Shown: piece after piece, positions 18,216 through 26,642 of the stretch
Layout of the letters: every line of letters begins with the position of its first letter
Numbering within the stretch: the stretch's first letter is position 1
Assembly (NCBI GenBank): GCA_017471185.1
Contig: JAFUVZ010000059.1
Coordinates: 1-56,136 of the forward strand
Direction: 5' to 3'
Length of the DNA stretch: 56,136 nucleotides
Source: Bacteroidaceae bacterium
Lineage (GTDB): Bacteria > Bacteroidota > Bacteroidia > Bacteroidales > Bacteroidaceae
Translations under genes and position numbers: made by a program
The notes under the pieces: generated by a model
Database searches by the model: none
Told to the model about the DNA's origin: nothing
The model's input: only the letters and a program-made list of their open reading frames with translations

Positions 18216-19913
18216 TCAATCATGGGTCAGTTTCCTGTAGTGTACCCTCGTTGGCTCAGTCTTACCCAGGCGTTTAAGCTTGTTCTCCTCATAGTCGGAA
18301 TAAGAGCCTTCAAAGAAGAACACGTTGGAATCGCCTTCGAAAGCGAGGATATGGGTACAGATCCTGTCGAGGAACCAGCGGTCGTGACTGATGATGACGG
18401 CACATCCCGCGAAGTTCTCCAGACCTTCCTCGATAGCACGGAGGGTATTCACGTCAATATCGTTGGTTGGCTCATCGAGCAGCAGCACATTGCCTTCTTC
18501 CTTCAAGGCCAACGCCAGCTGCAAGCGGTTTCTCTCGCCTCCCGACAACACGCCGCAGTGTTTCTCCTGATCGGCACCAGAGAAATTGAAGCGTGACAGA
18601 TAGGCGCGTGCGTTCACATCCCTGTTGCCGATACGCATCAGGTCCATGCCTCCGCTAACTACCTGGAACACGGTCTTCTCGGGGTCAATGCTGGTGTGCT
18701 GCTGGTCAACGTAAGCCAGCTTCACGGTTTCTCCTACCTCAAAAGTTCCTCCGTCTGGTTTCTCCAGTCCCATAATCAGGCGGAACAAGGTAGTCTTACC
18801 CGCGCCGTTAGGACCGATCACGCCAACTATGCCGTTAGGGGGCAGCACGAAGTTGAGGTCATCATACAACAGCTTGTCGCCAAAGGCTTTCGCCACATGA
18901 TGGGCTTCAATCACCTTGTTACCTAAGCGAGGTCCGTTCGGGATGTAGATTTCCAGCTTCTCCTCTTTCTCCTTCACATCGGCATTGAGCAGCTGCTCGT
19001 AAGAGTTCAGACGGGCTTTTCCTTTAGCCTGACGGGCTTTCGGAGCCATGCGGATCCATTCCAGCTCACGCTGCAAAGTCTTCTTGCGCTTGCTCTCGGT
19101 CTTCTCTTCCTGAGCCATACGCTGTGTCTTCTGCTCCAGCCAGCTGCTGTAATTGCCCTTCCATGGGATGCCCTCGCCTCGGTCAAGTTCCAGAATCCAG
19201 CCAGCCACATGGTCGAGAAAGTAGCGGTCGTGAGTGACGGCAATCACCGTTCCTTCATACTGCTGCAAGTGCTGTTCCAGCCAGTCGATTGACTCGGCAT
19301 CGAGGTGGTTGGTAGGCTCATCGAGCAGCAGCACATCAGGTTTCTGCAAAAGCAGGCGGCACAGAGCCACTCGTCTGCGCTCGCCACCGCTCAGGTGGTC
19401 GCAAAGCTGGTCAGCAGGAGGACATCGCAGGGCATCCATCGCGATCTCCAGTTTGGAATCCAGGTTCCAGGCATCGGTAGCGTCAATGATATCCTGCAGC
19501 TCAGCCTGGCGAGCCATCAGCTTGTCCATCTTGTCTGGATCCTCATAATACTCAGGGTCTCCGAACTTCAGGTTGATTTCCTCATACTCCTTCAGGGCAT
19601 TCACCGCCTCAGCAGCGCCTTCCTCCACGATTTCCCTCACTGTCTTCTGTGGTTCGAGATACGGGTCCTGAGGCAGATAGCCTACGGTATAACCTGGCGA
19701 GAACACCACCTGTCCTTCATACTGGTTGTCCAGTCCGGCGATGATTTTCATCAAGGTGGATTTACCGGAGCCATTCAGACCGATGATGCCGATCTTGGCG
19801 CCATAGAAGAATGACAGGTAAATGTTTTTCAATACTTGCTTGTTAGTCTGCCTGATGGTTTTGTTCAGACCTACCATAGAGAAGATGATCTTCTTGTCGT
19901 CAACTGTTGCCAT
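18216..19913 (-). CDS. ettA: ABC-F protein EttA (energy-dependent translational throttle)
   Basis: 565 residues with two complete ATPase domains: Walker A GLNGSGKS and signature LSGGE in the first, GPNGAGKT and LSGGE in the second, Walker B LLLDEPTNHLD and LLLDEPTND. The inter-domain linker carries the charged helical pair typical of ABC-F factors (RMAQEEKTESKRKKTLQRELEWIRMAPKARQAKGKARL). EttA binds the ribosomal E site and gates the first elongation cycles according to the ATP level; it is cytoplasmic and has no membrane segment. Length and linker fit EttA rather than Uup or ABC-F resistance proteins. Own promoter; divergent from the symporter gene. Confidence 0.92.
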   Translation of the reverse strand: MATVDDKKIIFSMVGLNKTIRQTNKQVLKNIYLSFFYGAKIGIIGLNGSGKSTLMKIIAGLDNQYEGQVVFSPGYTVGYLPQDPYLEPQKTVREIVEEGAAEAVNALKEYEEINLKFGDPEYYEDPDKMDKLMARQAELQDIIDATDAWNLDSKLEIAMDALRCPPADQLCDHLSGGERRRVALCRLLLQKPDVLLLDEPTNHLDAESIDWLEQHLQQYEGTVIAVTHDRYFLDHVAGWILELDRGEGIPWKGNYSSWLEQKTQRMAQEEKTESKRKKTLQRELEWIRMAPKARQAKGKARLNSYEQLLNADVKEKEEKLEIYIPNGPRLGNKVIEAHHVAKAFGDKLLYDDLNFVLPPNGIVGVIGPNGAGKTTLFRLIMGLEKPDGGTFEVGETVKLAYVDQQHTSIDPEKTVFQVVSGGMDLMRIGNRDVNARAYLSRFNFSGADQEKHCGVLSGGERNRLQLALALKEEGNVLLLDEPTNDIDVNTLRAIEEGLENFAGCAVIISHDRWFLDRICTHILAFEGDSNVFFFEGSYSDYEENKLKRLGKTEPTRVHYRKLTHD

Positions 19914-19937
19914 ATATCCTATTTTGATTTATTTTTT

Positions 19938-19946
19938 GCAAAGATA
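19938..19946 (-). promoter_or_regulatory. -7 element before ettA
   Basis: TATCTTTGC on the minus strand, 25 bases before the start codon. A diverging box TATCTTCGC for the symporter lies 25 bases further at 19971-19979 on the plus strand. Confidence 0.7.
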
Positions 19947-19998
19947 CGAAATAATCCTGACTTTTTCACTATCTTCGCAGCCCATAACTGACAAAATT

Positions 19999-21432
19999 AT
20001 GATTATAATAGCTACAGTCCTGATATATTTCGCAGTGCTGTGGGCGGTTAGCCGCCTGACAGCAGGCAAGAGCAGCAACGAGGCTTTTTTCCGCGCCGAG
20101 CGGAAGTCGCCCTGGTATATGGTGGCTTTCGGCATGATAGGCGCATCCATCTCAGGGGTAAGCTTCGTGTCAGTGCCTGGTATGCCTGTACATATCAACA
20201 TGTATTACCTGCAGATGTGCTTAGGTTTCATTCTGGGCTACTTCGCCATCGCCTTTATCCTGCTGCCCATCTACTATAAGCTGAACCTTACCACCATCTA
20301 CAGCTACCTAAAACAACGACTTGGCAAGAAGGCCTACAAGACGGGCGCATCATTCTTCCTGCTGAGCAAGATGACGCGTGCCGCAGTGAGCTTCTACGTG
20401 GTGTGCATGCTTCTCCACAGTTTCGTTTTCGAGGCACTGGGCATTTCTTTCTTCATCGTGGTGGCAGGCATGGTGGCGCTCATCTGGCTCTACACGCACC
20501 GTGGCGGTGTCAAGACTTTGGTGTGGACTGACACTTTTCAGACGCTCTGCCTATTCGGAGCCTTGATACTGATTATCATGAATGTGGCTGACGCCCTCGG
20601 CATGACGATGGGTGAAGCCGTTAAGGCCATCAAAGGAAGCAGCTATAGCCAGGTGTTCCTTTTCGACGACTGGATGTCGAAGCAGAACTTCTGGAAGCAG
20701 TTCCTCAGTGGCGTTTTCGTGGTGGTCGTGATGACAGGACTCGACCAGGACATGATGCAGAAGAACCTTACCTGCAAAACCTTGAAGGAGGCGCAAAAGG
20801 ATATGTGTACCTACGGCTTCTTCTTCGTGCCAGCCAACCTGCTGTTCCTTTCGCTGGGAGTGTTGCTCATTATGCTTACGCAGCAGTTGGGCATGGAACT
20901 GCCTGCCAAGACTGACGACCTGCTGCCTATGTTCGCTGCCACCGGAAAATTAGGCACTACCGTTACCGTCTTGTTCACCATCGGCATCGTGGCAGCCTGC
21001 TTCAGCAGTGCGGATTCGGCATTGACAGCCCTCACCACCAGCTTCTGCGTGGATATCAAGGAAAGGCCGCAAGACGAAAGCCTTCGTCGCAAGGCACATA
21101 TCGCCATCTGTCTGGTATTTACCGTGTTCATCCTCCTGTTCCGCATGGTGAACAGCACCAATGTCATCGACGCCATCTATACGCTTTGCTCTTATACCTA
21201 TGGTCCCCTGCTGGGATTATTTGCCTTTGGTTTGTTGACCAGACGTATTCCCAACGACCACTACGTTCCGTATATTGCCATCGCTTCACCTGTTATATGC
21301 TATCTGATAGATACCATCACTTCCCACTACACAGGCTATACCTTCGGCTACGAGTTACTAATGATGAACGGACTGCTAACCTTCATAGGGTTATGGATAG
21401 CAAGTAAAAAGTCCCATTCCATCGGAAAATAA
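19999..21432 (+). CDS. sodium:solute symporter (SSS family)
   Basis: 477 residues and about 13 membrane segments. The start MIIIATVLIYFAVLWAVSRLTAG begins directly at helix 1; upstream in-frame codons overlap ettA and its promoter and were rejected. The motif SRLTAGKSSNEAFFRAERKSPWYMVAFGMIGASISGVSFVSVPGM is the SSS N-terminal core, and GIVAACFSSADSALTALTTSFCVDI carries the sodium-site Ser/Ala pattern in helix 8. Substrate unknown; Bacteroidota homologues are often annotated for sugars or sialic acid. Expressed from its own promoter. Confidence 0.9.
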   Translation: MIIIATVLIYFAVLWAVSRLTAGKSSNEAFFRAERKSPWYMVAFGMIGASISGVSFVSVPGMPVHINMYYLQMCLGFILGYFAIAFILLPIYYKLNLTTIYSYLKQRLGKKAYKTGASFFLLSKMTRAAVSFYVVCMLLHSFVFEALGISFFIVVAGMVALIWLYTHRGGVKTLVWTDTFQTLCLFGALILIIMNVADALGMTMGEAVKAIKGSSYSQVFLFDDWMSKQNFWKQFLSGVFVVVVMTGLDQDMMQKNLTCKTLKEAQKDMCTYGFFFVPANLLFLSLGVLLIMLTQQLGMELPAKTDDLLPMFAATGKLGTTVTVLFTIGIVAACFSSADSALTALTTSFCVDIKERPQDESLRRKAHIAICLVFTVFILLFRMVNSTNVIDAIYTLCSYTYGPLLGLFAFGLLTRRIPNDHYVPYIAIASPVICYLIDTITSHYTGYTFGYELLMMNGLLTFIGLWIASKKSHSIGK

Positions 21433-21811
21433 TGTCTACTCCAATCCCAATGCCTTCTATTACCTGACGCAAAGCCTGCTATTGGTAACGCTAAGGCTTG
21501 CTATCATCCGACGCAATATCTTCCACGACCAGTTGCAGTATCTGCCATCACCTGACGCAGTATGTCCCTTACCCTAATGGAAAAGCCTCCTTTCGCGCGA
21601 GAGAGATATTGCGACTACCCATAGCAATGCCTCCGGCCGGCAATGGCAATATCACACGCCACCCATGTTCATCAGACGTTGTATAATACCCCCTATATAA
21701 GGGAGGGGTAACTAGGAGGGGGTATATACGAACTGATGAAATGACGTGATTTGTTTTGCCAAGTCGGCAAATCTTACTAACTTTACAACAAAAATTTGAA
21801 AAAGCATCAAA
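21433..21811. other. 379-base intergenic region with short repeats and a hairpin
   Basis: No gene seen. It holds imperfect repeats of CTGACGCAnnnT type (near 21466, 21509 and 21553) and a 9-bp stem ATACCCCCT / AGGGGGTAT (about 21687-21726) enclosing a second G-rich block. The hairpin could end symporter transcription, though no T-tract follows. The last 60 bases hold the promoter of the next gene. Confidence 0.45.
21755..21786 (+). promoter_or_regulatory. promoter of the Lys/Thr-rich protein gene
   Basis: A -33 TTTG (21755-21758) and a -7 TAACTTTAC (21778-21786) with a 19-base spacer, the standard Bacteroides layout, 25 bases before the ATG. Confidence 0.65.
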
Positions 21812-22186
21812 ATGGCAACCAAAAAGACAACCACCAAGAAGACCACGAAGAACGGGGTAACCGTGACTACCACGACGACCACCACTTCGACAGCTAAGAA
21901 GCGGAAGAAAAAGACTTCAGGCACACAGATCATTCCGGGCGTAAACCTCACTATCTCCTGGAAGAAACTGCTGGGCATCACTGCCCTGAAGCGGAAATTC
22001 ACCAAAGCCACAGGCATCCCTACTACGGAAGCAGGCATACAGCGCAAGATAGGCAAGTGGCTCATCGGCCTCATCACGGGCAAGAACAGCCAGCAGGACA
22101 CCCAAAAAAAGAAGCTGCTGGATGAAAACGTACAAAATACACCCGTAAACACTGAGGTAAAGCCAGAGGAGGAAAAGAACGGATAA
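21812..22186 (+). CDS. small basic Lys/Thr-rich hypothetical protein
   Basis: 124 residues. The first 40 residues are almost only Lys and Thr (MATKKTTTKKTTKNGVTVTT then eight or so Thr and a KKRKKK cluster), like histone-type tails. The core (SWKKLLGITALKRKFTKATGIPTTEAGIQRKIGKWLIGLITG) is a compact basic region that seems conserved in Bacteroidota small proteins, and the tail is acidic. No signal peptide. Nucleic-acid binding is plausible from charge only; no family was recognised with certainty. Followed by its own gap before the oxidoreductase gene. Confidence 0.7.
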   Translation: MATKKTTTKKTTKNGVTVTTTTTTTSTAKKRKKKTSGTQIIPGVNLTISWKKLLGITALKRKFTKATGIPTTEAGIQRKIGKWLIGLITGKNSQQDTQKKKLLDENVQNTPVNTEVKPEEEKNG

Positions 22187-22243
22187 ATTCTTAATAATGC
22201 AAAAAAAATCCCCAAATCATTATAAGTATTGTAAAACTTTTCC

Positions 22244-22252
22244 TAACTTTGG
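22244..22252 (+). promoter_or_regulatory. -7 element before the Gfo/Idh/MocA gene
   Basis: TAACTTTGG, 38 bases before the ATG. The intervening leader is AT-rich. Confidence 0.6.
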
Positions 22253-22290
22253 GCCGATTATGAACATTTTATAATTTTATTAAAAATATC

Positions 22291-23778
22291 ATGAAAGAAA
22301 AGAACGGAATTTCAAGAAGAGACTTCCTGGGCTATTCAGCTCTGGGTCTGGCCAGCTTGACCATCCTGCCAAGTTGGGCTAACGCTAACGGCGTCAAGGT
22401 TGCTCCAAGTGACCGTATCGTAATGGGTTTCATTGGCTTAGGCCAGCAGGCACTGAACGACTTCGGTGGCTTCGCAGGTGTTGACGGCATTCAGGTTGCA
22501 GCTTGCTGCGATGTTGATACTCTGAAGACCGAGCGTTTCCGCAGAAGAATCGCTGCATGGCAGAAGCAGAAGGGCATGAACGAGCGTTGCGACAAGTATG
22601 AGTTCTATGAGGACCTGCTGGAGCGTAAGGATATCGACGCTGTAGAGGTTGCTACTCCAGACCACTGGCATGCACTGCAGGCAATCCACGCTTGCCAGGC
22701 CGGCAAGGACGTATATTGCCAGAAGCCTCTGACTTACACCATCACTGAGGCATACGCAGTTGAGGCAGCTGTTCGCGACAACAAGCGCGTGTTCCAGGTA
22801 GGTAGCCAGCAGCGTTCAAGCGGCGAGTTCCAGAAGGCTATCGAGCTGATTCAGGCTGGTAAGATCGGTCACGTAGAGAAGATCTATTCTAAGGTTGGTA
22901 ACCCTCCACGTCCAATCGAGAAGATGTACGAGGAGTTCGGTGGCGTTCAGCCAATCCCTGCTAACCTGAACTTCAACCTGTGGTTAGGCCCGTTGAACGA
23001 TCCTAAGATCGAGTACAACGACCAGCTGTGTCCTCCTATCGCTCTGGATCCAGAGAAGCGTGAGGCATTCTGGGGCGCATGGCGCTGGTATCGTGAGACC
23101 GGTAACGGTTACACCGCTGACTGGGGTGCTCACATGCACGACATCGCAAACGCTGCTATGGGCTTCGACGGCCTGCAGCCAGTTGAATACTTCCCACGCG
23201 ACACATGGGGTGAGGGTGAAGCTTACTCTGCTAAGTATCCTAATGGCACCATCCTGATGGAGCATGCATATCTGACTAAGGATATGGACGGTGAGGACAA
23301 CCCAGATGCACAGGGTCTGAAGTTCATCGGTACCAAGGGTTGGATCAATGTAGCCCGCGGTTATCTGGAGTGCTCAGACAACTCACTGGTTCCTGAGAAC
23401 CTGCGTGGTAACAAGCCTCGCTACATGACTGCTGAACAGCGTCAGAAGATGTATGAGGAATACATGAAGCGTGCTGCTCAGGCAGAGCGTGGTGGCCAGC
23501 GTCAGGCTGCTCAGAACTTCGAGACCAGCTCTCCTCACATGCAGAACTTCGCTGACTGCGTTCGCAGCCGCAAGAATCCTATCGCTCCTGTTGAGGCTGG
23601 TACAAGCTCTGCAGTATTCTGCTGCCTGTGCAACATCGCATACGAGCTGAACCGTCCTGTTAAGTGGAATCCTGCTACCCGCTCATTCGTTGATGATAAG
23701 GAAGCAGCTGCACACCGTCTGTACTACTACGACTATCGTCGTCCTTATAGCTTGCCATATCTTGACAAGCGTTGCTAA
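22291..23778 (+). CDS. Tat-exported Gfo/Idh/MocA family oxidoreductase
   Basis: 495 residues. The N-terminus ISRRDFLGYSALGLASL is a twin-arginine signal. The Rossmann NAD(P) domain starts at IVMGFIGLGQQALN, followed by the family motif DAVEVATPDHWHALQAIHACQAGKDVYCQKPLTYT (the EKP-like catalytic motif appears as QKP), and the C-terminal alpha/beta domain contains NGYTADWGAHMHDIANAAMG. Such exported enzymes act on sugars in the periplasm in this phylum; substrate unknown. Codon choice strongly favours CGT, GCT and ATC, suggesting high expression. Monocistronic, with a clear terminator. Confidence 0.9.
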   Translation: MKEKNGISRRDFLGYSALGLASLTILPSWANANGVKVAPSDRIVMGFIGLGQQALNDFGGFAGVDGIQVAACCDVDTLKTERFRRRIAAWQKQKGMNERCDKYEFYEDLLERKDIDAVEVATPDHWHALQAIHACQAGKDVYCQKPLTYTITEAYAVEAAVRDNKRVFQVGSQQRSSGEFQKAIELIQAGKIGHVEKIYSKVGNPPRPIEKMYEEFGGVQPIPANLNFNLWLGPLNDPKIEYNDQLCPPIALDPEKREAFWGAWRWYRETGNGYTADWGAHMHDIANAAMGFDGLQPVEYFPRDTWGEGEAYSAKYPNGTILMEHAYLTKDMDGEDNPDAQGLKFIGTKGWINVARGYLECSDNSLVPENLRGNKPRYMTAEQRQKMYEEYMKRAAQAERGGQRQAAQNFETSSPHMQNFADCVRSRKNPIAPVEAGTSSAVFCCLCNIAYELNRPVKWNPATRSFVDDKEAAAHRLYYYDYRRPYSLPYLDKRC

Positions 23779-23809
23779 TACCCTGTCAACAGGATTTAGA
23801 CATGAATAT

Positions 23810-23841
23810 CCCCGAGGCTTCCGAGCCTTGGGGATTTTTTT
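23810..23841 (+). terminator. intrinsic terminator after the oxidoreductase gene
   Basis: Stem CCCCGAGGCTT / GAGCCTTGGGG with a tight loop, followed by seven T. It touches the Crp/Fnr-type box of the next promoter. Confidence 0.92.
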
Positions 23842-23884
23842 GATTTAAATCAATTTCTCCAGTCAGAAAAACGATTATCTTTGC
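23840..23884 (+). promoter_or_regulatory. FNR-type box and promoter of the Crp/Fnr gene
   Basis: TTGATTTAAATCAA (23840-23853) is a perfect TTGAT-N4-ATCAA palindrome. The -7 box TATCTTTGC lies at 23876-23884; the box centre is 29.5 bases before the -7 box, an activator-type position near -43. The same arrangement occurs at 28111 and 28959. It sits just upstream of the Crp/Fnr gene, suggesting autoregulation. Confidence 0.75.
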
Positions 23885-23898
23885 AGAAAGCAAATTAT

Positions 23899-24498
23899 AT
23901 GATTATGGCGACCATAGAAAAAAAGACATCCTTAGAGATAGCACGTGAGATGACGGAACGCTTCACACACTTAGATGATACTGACCTGCAGCTGTTGGCT
24001 GGCATACTGGTACGCAAGGAAGTGAAACGCGGAGAAATCATCATTCCCGACGGAGTGATCAGCAGTGATCATATTTATATAGAGAAAGGACTGATACGAC
24101 AATATTACTACAAGAACGGGCATGATGTGACAGAACATTTCTCTACCGAAGGAGATACGGTAATGAGCATAGAGAGCCTCTATGCCGGCGTCACCAACCA
24201 CCTATTGGCAGAGGCGCTGGAGCCCTGCATCTTATGGTATCACAACTACAAGAAGTTTATTGAACTGACGGAACGTTCTTTCGGCATTGCACGCTACTAC
24301 CGCATTTTCCAGGAAGACGACCTCATCATCACGCAGCACAAGGCAGACGCTTTCCGCTTTGAAAGTTCCCGTGAGCGCTATGAACGCTTCGTGAAGGAAT
24401 ATCCCGAAGCCGCCAAGCGTGCCCCTCTGCAGCACATCGCCTCTTACCTGCTGATGACTCCCGAAACGTTGAGCCGCATCAGAGCAGGGGTGAAATAA
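23899..24498 (+). CDS. Crp/Fnr family transcriptional regulator
   Basis: 199 residues. The effector domain (residues about 25-125, KEVKRGEIIIPDGVISSDHIYIEKGLIRQYYYKNG) is a cyclic-nucleotide-binding-type barrel, then a long helix, then a short HTH ending APLQHIASYLLMTPETLSRIRAGVK. The recognition helix has E-T-L-S-R, the same E-xx-SR spacing by which FNR reads TTGAT half-sites. Only one cysteine is present, so it is not an Fe-S FNR. The start at 23899 was chosen as the first ATG past the promoter; 23905 is possible. The neighbouring genes are redox/stress related. Confidence 0.88.
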   Translation: MIMATIEKKTSLEIAREMTERFTHLDDTDLQLLAGILVRKEVKRGEIIIPDGVISSDHIYIEKGLIRQYYYKNGHDVTEHFSTEGDTVMSIESLYAGVTNHLLAEALEPCILWYHNYKKFIELTERSFGIARYYRIFQEDDLIITQHKADAFRFESSRERYERFVKEYPEAAKRAPLQHIASYLLMTPETLSRIRAGVK

Positions 24499-24506
24499 AT
24501 CCGCCC

Positions 24507-24896
24507 CTACTCCGTTATCTCTATCAGAATATTCTCTGGCCCCACAATGCAGCTCTCATAATAGCCATCCCCTGTAGTACGTGGTCCGCTGAGCACCTGA
24601 TGTCCGGCATCAACTAACTGAGCCGTAAGGTCATCTACCAGCTCTTTGCCACCCGCCGACATAGAGATGTGGATATAGCCCAGATGCAGAGACTCATCAA
24701 CCCTACCCTCCTGCACATCGGGGCGGTTCATCAGTTCCAAGCGGGTTTCACCATCAGGGAATGACAAAATATAAGTCCTCAGCCCCGTCCTCGGATTATG
24801 ATACAGGTCGTTAGATTGAGCGGCAAAGAAGTGCATGAAGAAACTCCTCATGCCCTCCAAGTCTTTGCAATACAATGCTATATGGTTTATCTTCAT
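24507..24896 (-). CDS. VOC (glyoxalase/dioxygenase fold) protein
   Basis: 129 residues. MKINHIALYCKDLEGMRSFF opens the first beta-alpha-beta-beta-beta module with a metal-ligand His 5; TRLELM, HLGYIHI and ENILIEI supply the other usual ligand positions. It is a close paralogue of the gene at 27127, sharing TGDGYYESC. Substrate unknown; glyoxalase, fosfomycin-resistance and dioxygenase proteins share the fold. Follows the nitroreductase gene by 6 bases in one operon, convergent with the Crp/Fnr gene. Confidence 0.87.
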   Translation of the reverse strand: MKINHIALYCKDLEGMRSFFMHFFAAQSNDLYHNPRTGLRTYILSFPDGETRLELMNRPDVQEGRVDESLHLGYIHISMSAGGKELVDDLTAQLVDAGHQVLSGPRTTGDGYYESCIVGPENILIEITE

Positions 24897-24902
24897 TCTC
24901 TA

Positions 24903-25439
24903 TTAATAGAATTTCGCCACTTCATCCACCGCCTTGCGTTTAGGCCTCACCCCGTCCTTGCTTCTATGGCCTACCATAATGACAGACACGATAATCTCAT
25001 CTTCAGGAATCTCTAGCAAAGCCCTCACCTTATCGGCATCACGAAGCCCCGTCACAATGGTATCAAGTCCCATCTCAGTAGCCTTTAGCAGGAAATAAGC
25101 CCCTTGCAGTCCCAAGTCATAGCTGCCCCAAGCATCGCCCAGGTCGTTTACAGGCTCACCCTTCTTAAAGCCAGAGCGACCCTTTACAAAGGTCGTGACC
25201 ACCATCGCGCCTGCCCCTTTCGATACCATTGCGTTTTGAGGAGCCACACACTCCCTCAGCTTGGCTTTCATCTCTTCAGACATCACCACATGATAACGGC
25301 TTGTCTGGGCATTATCCCAAGAGGGAGCTTCCAAAGCTGTAGCGATAACAGACTCAAGTTCTTCTTTCAAAACAGGTTTTGTCTCATCATATGAGCGAAT
25401 GCTCCTACGTCTTGCAACAATCTCATCAAATGTATTCAT
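24903..25439 (-). CDS. nitroreductase family protein
   Basis: 178 residues, FMN-dependent nitroreductase fold: RRSIRSYDETKPVLKEELESVIATALEAPSWDN (N-terminal FMN phosphate contacts), SYDLGLQGAYFLLKATEMGLDTIVTGL, and a C-terminal IIVSVIMVGHRSKDGVRPKRKAVDEV. These enzymes reduce nitro compounds, quinones or enones using NAD(P)H in the cytoplasm. Transcribed with the VOC gene. Confidence 0.9.
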   Translation of the reverse strand: MNTFDEIVARRRSIRSYDETKPVLKEELESVIATALEAPSWDNAQTSRYHVVMSEEMKAKLRECVAPQNAMVSKGAGAMVVTTFVKGRSGFKKGEPVNDLGDAWGSYDLGLQGAYFLLKATEMGLDTIVTGLRDADKVRALLEIPEDEIIVSVIMVGHRSKDGVRPKRKAVDEVAKFY

Positions 25440-25464
25440 AATCTAAACTGGTTTTTATTGTTAC

Positions 25465-25473
25465 GCAAATGTA
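25465..25473 (-). promoter_or_regulatory. -7 element before the nitroreductase/VOC operon
   Basis: TACATTTGC on the minus strand, 26 bases before the start codon at 25439. Confidence 0.65.
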
Positions 25474-25531
25474 ATCAATTTGCAGTTAATCGCCAAAGTG
25501 ACAATAATGTTTTTAACTAATTAAATACTGT

Positions 25532-26137
25532 TTACTTATATATCACATTCTCTGACTTCCATTTGTCAATAGGCTTATGAACTCCTGCAGGATGCCCTAT
25601 CGGCACCATACTTAACGGTATCAGATAAGATGGCATATCTGTAATCTTTCTAATCGGGTCTTCTATCCACTTCCTTGGATATATGCCAGTCCACACGGCT
25701 CCCAGCCCCATTGCATTAGCTGCCAGCAAAATGTTTTCTGTTGCAGCAGCGGCATCATCCACCCAATAATCCCGCAAGTCACCTTCTGCCATCTTACGCT
25801 GGTCACCAGCCACTATAATTGCCAGGTCAGCCCCAGCCACAATGCGAGCATTCGATAAAGAATCTGCCAATTCCTGCAACATAACTTTATCACGAATCAC
25901 TATGAATTTCCATGGTTGCGCATTAGCAGCTGAAGGTGCAGCCATACCAGCCCTTAATAGTTTTTCTACCTGCTTATCAGAAACAGGCTCATTGGTGTAT
26001 GACCTGATGCTGGTGCGTGTCATAATGTTTTCAAGGGCAGCCTCTTCAGCAGATGGCCCATTAAAGATAAAAGCTTTTACAGCAAACGACAATGCCAATA
26101 CCGCTAACACACCTGTTGTCAATTCAGTTTTTCTCAT
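25532..26137 (-). CDS. membrane-anchored or exported nitroreductase family protein
   Basis: 201 residues. An N-terminal hydrophobic segment (TTGVLAVLALSFAVKAFIF) precedes the nitroreductase fold: RTSIRSYTNEPVSDKQVEKLLRAGMAAPSAANAQPWKFIVI, then GADLAIIVAG, ENILLAANAMGLGAVWTG and LIPLSMVPIGHPAG. The family is usually cytoplasmic, so the anchor is notable. It is divergent from the HxlR gene with overlapping promoters, the usual layout for HxlR control. Confidence 0.88.
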   Translation of the reverse strand: MRKTELTTGVLAVLALSFAVKAFIFNGPSAEEAALENIMTRTSIRSYTNEPVSDKQVEKLLRAGMAAPSAANAQPWKFIVIRDKVMLQELADSLSNARIVAGADLAIIVAGDQRKMAEGDLRDYWVDDAAAATENILLAANAMGLGAVWTGIYPRKWIEDPIRKITDMPSYLIPLSMVPIGHPAGVHKPIDKWKSENVIYK

Positions 26138-26189
26138 CTTTATTCTTTTTTTTGTTAAACAATAATTTGCCCATATCTGTATTTTTCAT

Positions 26190-26208
26190 TAATTTTGCTG
26201 CAAAGATA
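26190..26208. promoter_or_regulatory. overlapping divergent promoters of nitroreductase and HxlR genes
   Basis: On the plus strand TAATTTTGC (26190-26198) and on the minus strand TATCTTTGC (26200-26208) are back-to-back -7 boxes, so polymerase on one side should exclude the other. Confidence 0.6.
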
Positions 26209-26235
26209 TTTCATAAATTCATTCTTGTCAAGTAC

Positions 26236-26267
26236 TTACCAAACGGGAACCTGGTTACCAAAAGGGA
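26236..26267. promoter_or_regulatory. direct repeats before the HxlR gene, candidate operator
   Basis: TTACCAAACGGGA (26236-26248) and TTACCAAAAGGGA (26255-26267), spaced 19 bases start to start, immediately before the HxlR start codon at 26274. They match in 12 of 13 positions. Confidence 0.55.
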
Positions 26268-26273
26268 GAAAAT

Positions 26274-26642
26274 ATGGATAGACAGATTATTTCAGAAAAA
26301 TATTTTTTCAAAGGGCGTGAATTTTCTTGCTCACTGATGCTTGCCATTGATGTGATTGGAGGTAAATGGAAATCACTTATCATCTACTACCTCAAAGATG
26401 GGGCGTTGCGTTCAGGCGACTTGCAACGCAGGATTGGCAAGCCCAGCAACAAGGTATATGCCCAATCCCTTCACGAATTAGAAGCTGACGGACTAATCCG
26501 AAAGAAGGCCTATCCTGTCAGCCCTCCTTATGTTGAGTATTCCCTGACTGACGAAGGGGTTAAAATTTTGCCCATCATCAAGGAGATGGCAGAATGGGGA
26601 AAAAGCATTGCAGAAAACATAGAAAAAACACACCAGTCATGA
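26274..26642 (+). CDS. HxlR family transcriptional regulator
   Basis: 122 residues, winged helix-turn-helix with the family pattern CSLMLAIDVIGGKWKSLIIYYLKDGALRSGDLQRRIG and RKKAYPVSPPYVEYSLTDEGVKILPII. A conserved-looking Cys near residue 19 is typical of redox/electrophile-sensing HxlR members. It overlaps the PNPOx-like gene by 4 bases (ATGA) and is divergent from a nitroreductase gene, probably its target. Confidence 0.93.
   Translation: MDRQIISEKYFFKGREFSCSLMLAIDVIGGKWKSLIIYYLKDGALRSGDLQRRIGKPSNKVYAQSLHELEADGLIRKKAYPVSPPYVEYSLTDEGVKILPIIKEMAEWGKSIAENIEKTHQS

Noticed and set aside
23899-24498. True oxygen-sensing FNR
   Set aside because: Only one cysteine is present in the whole protein, too few for the Fe-S cluster; only the DNA-reading helix resembles FNR.
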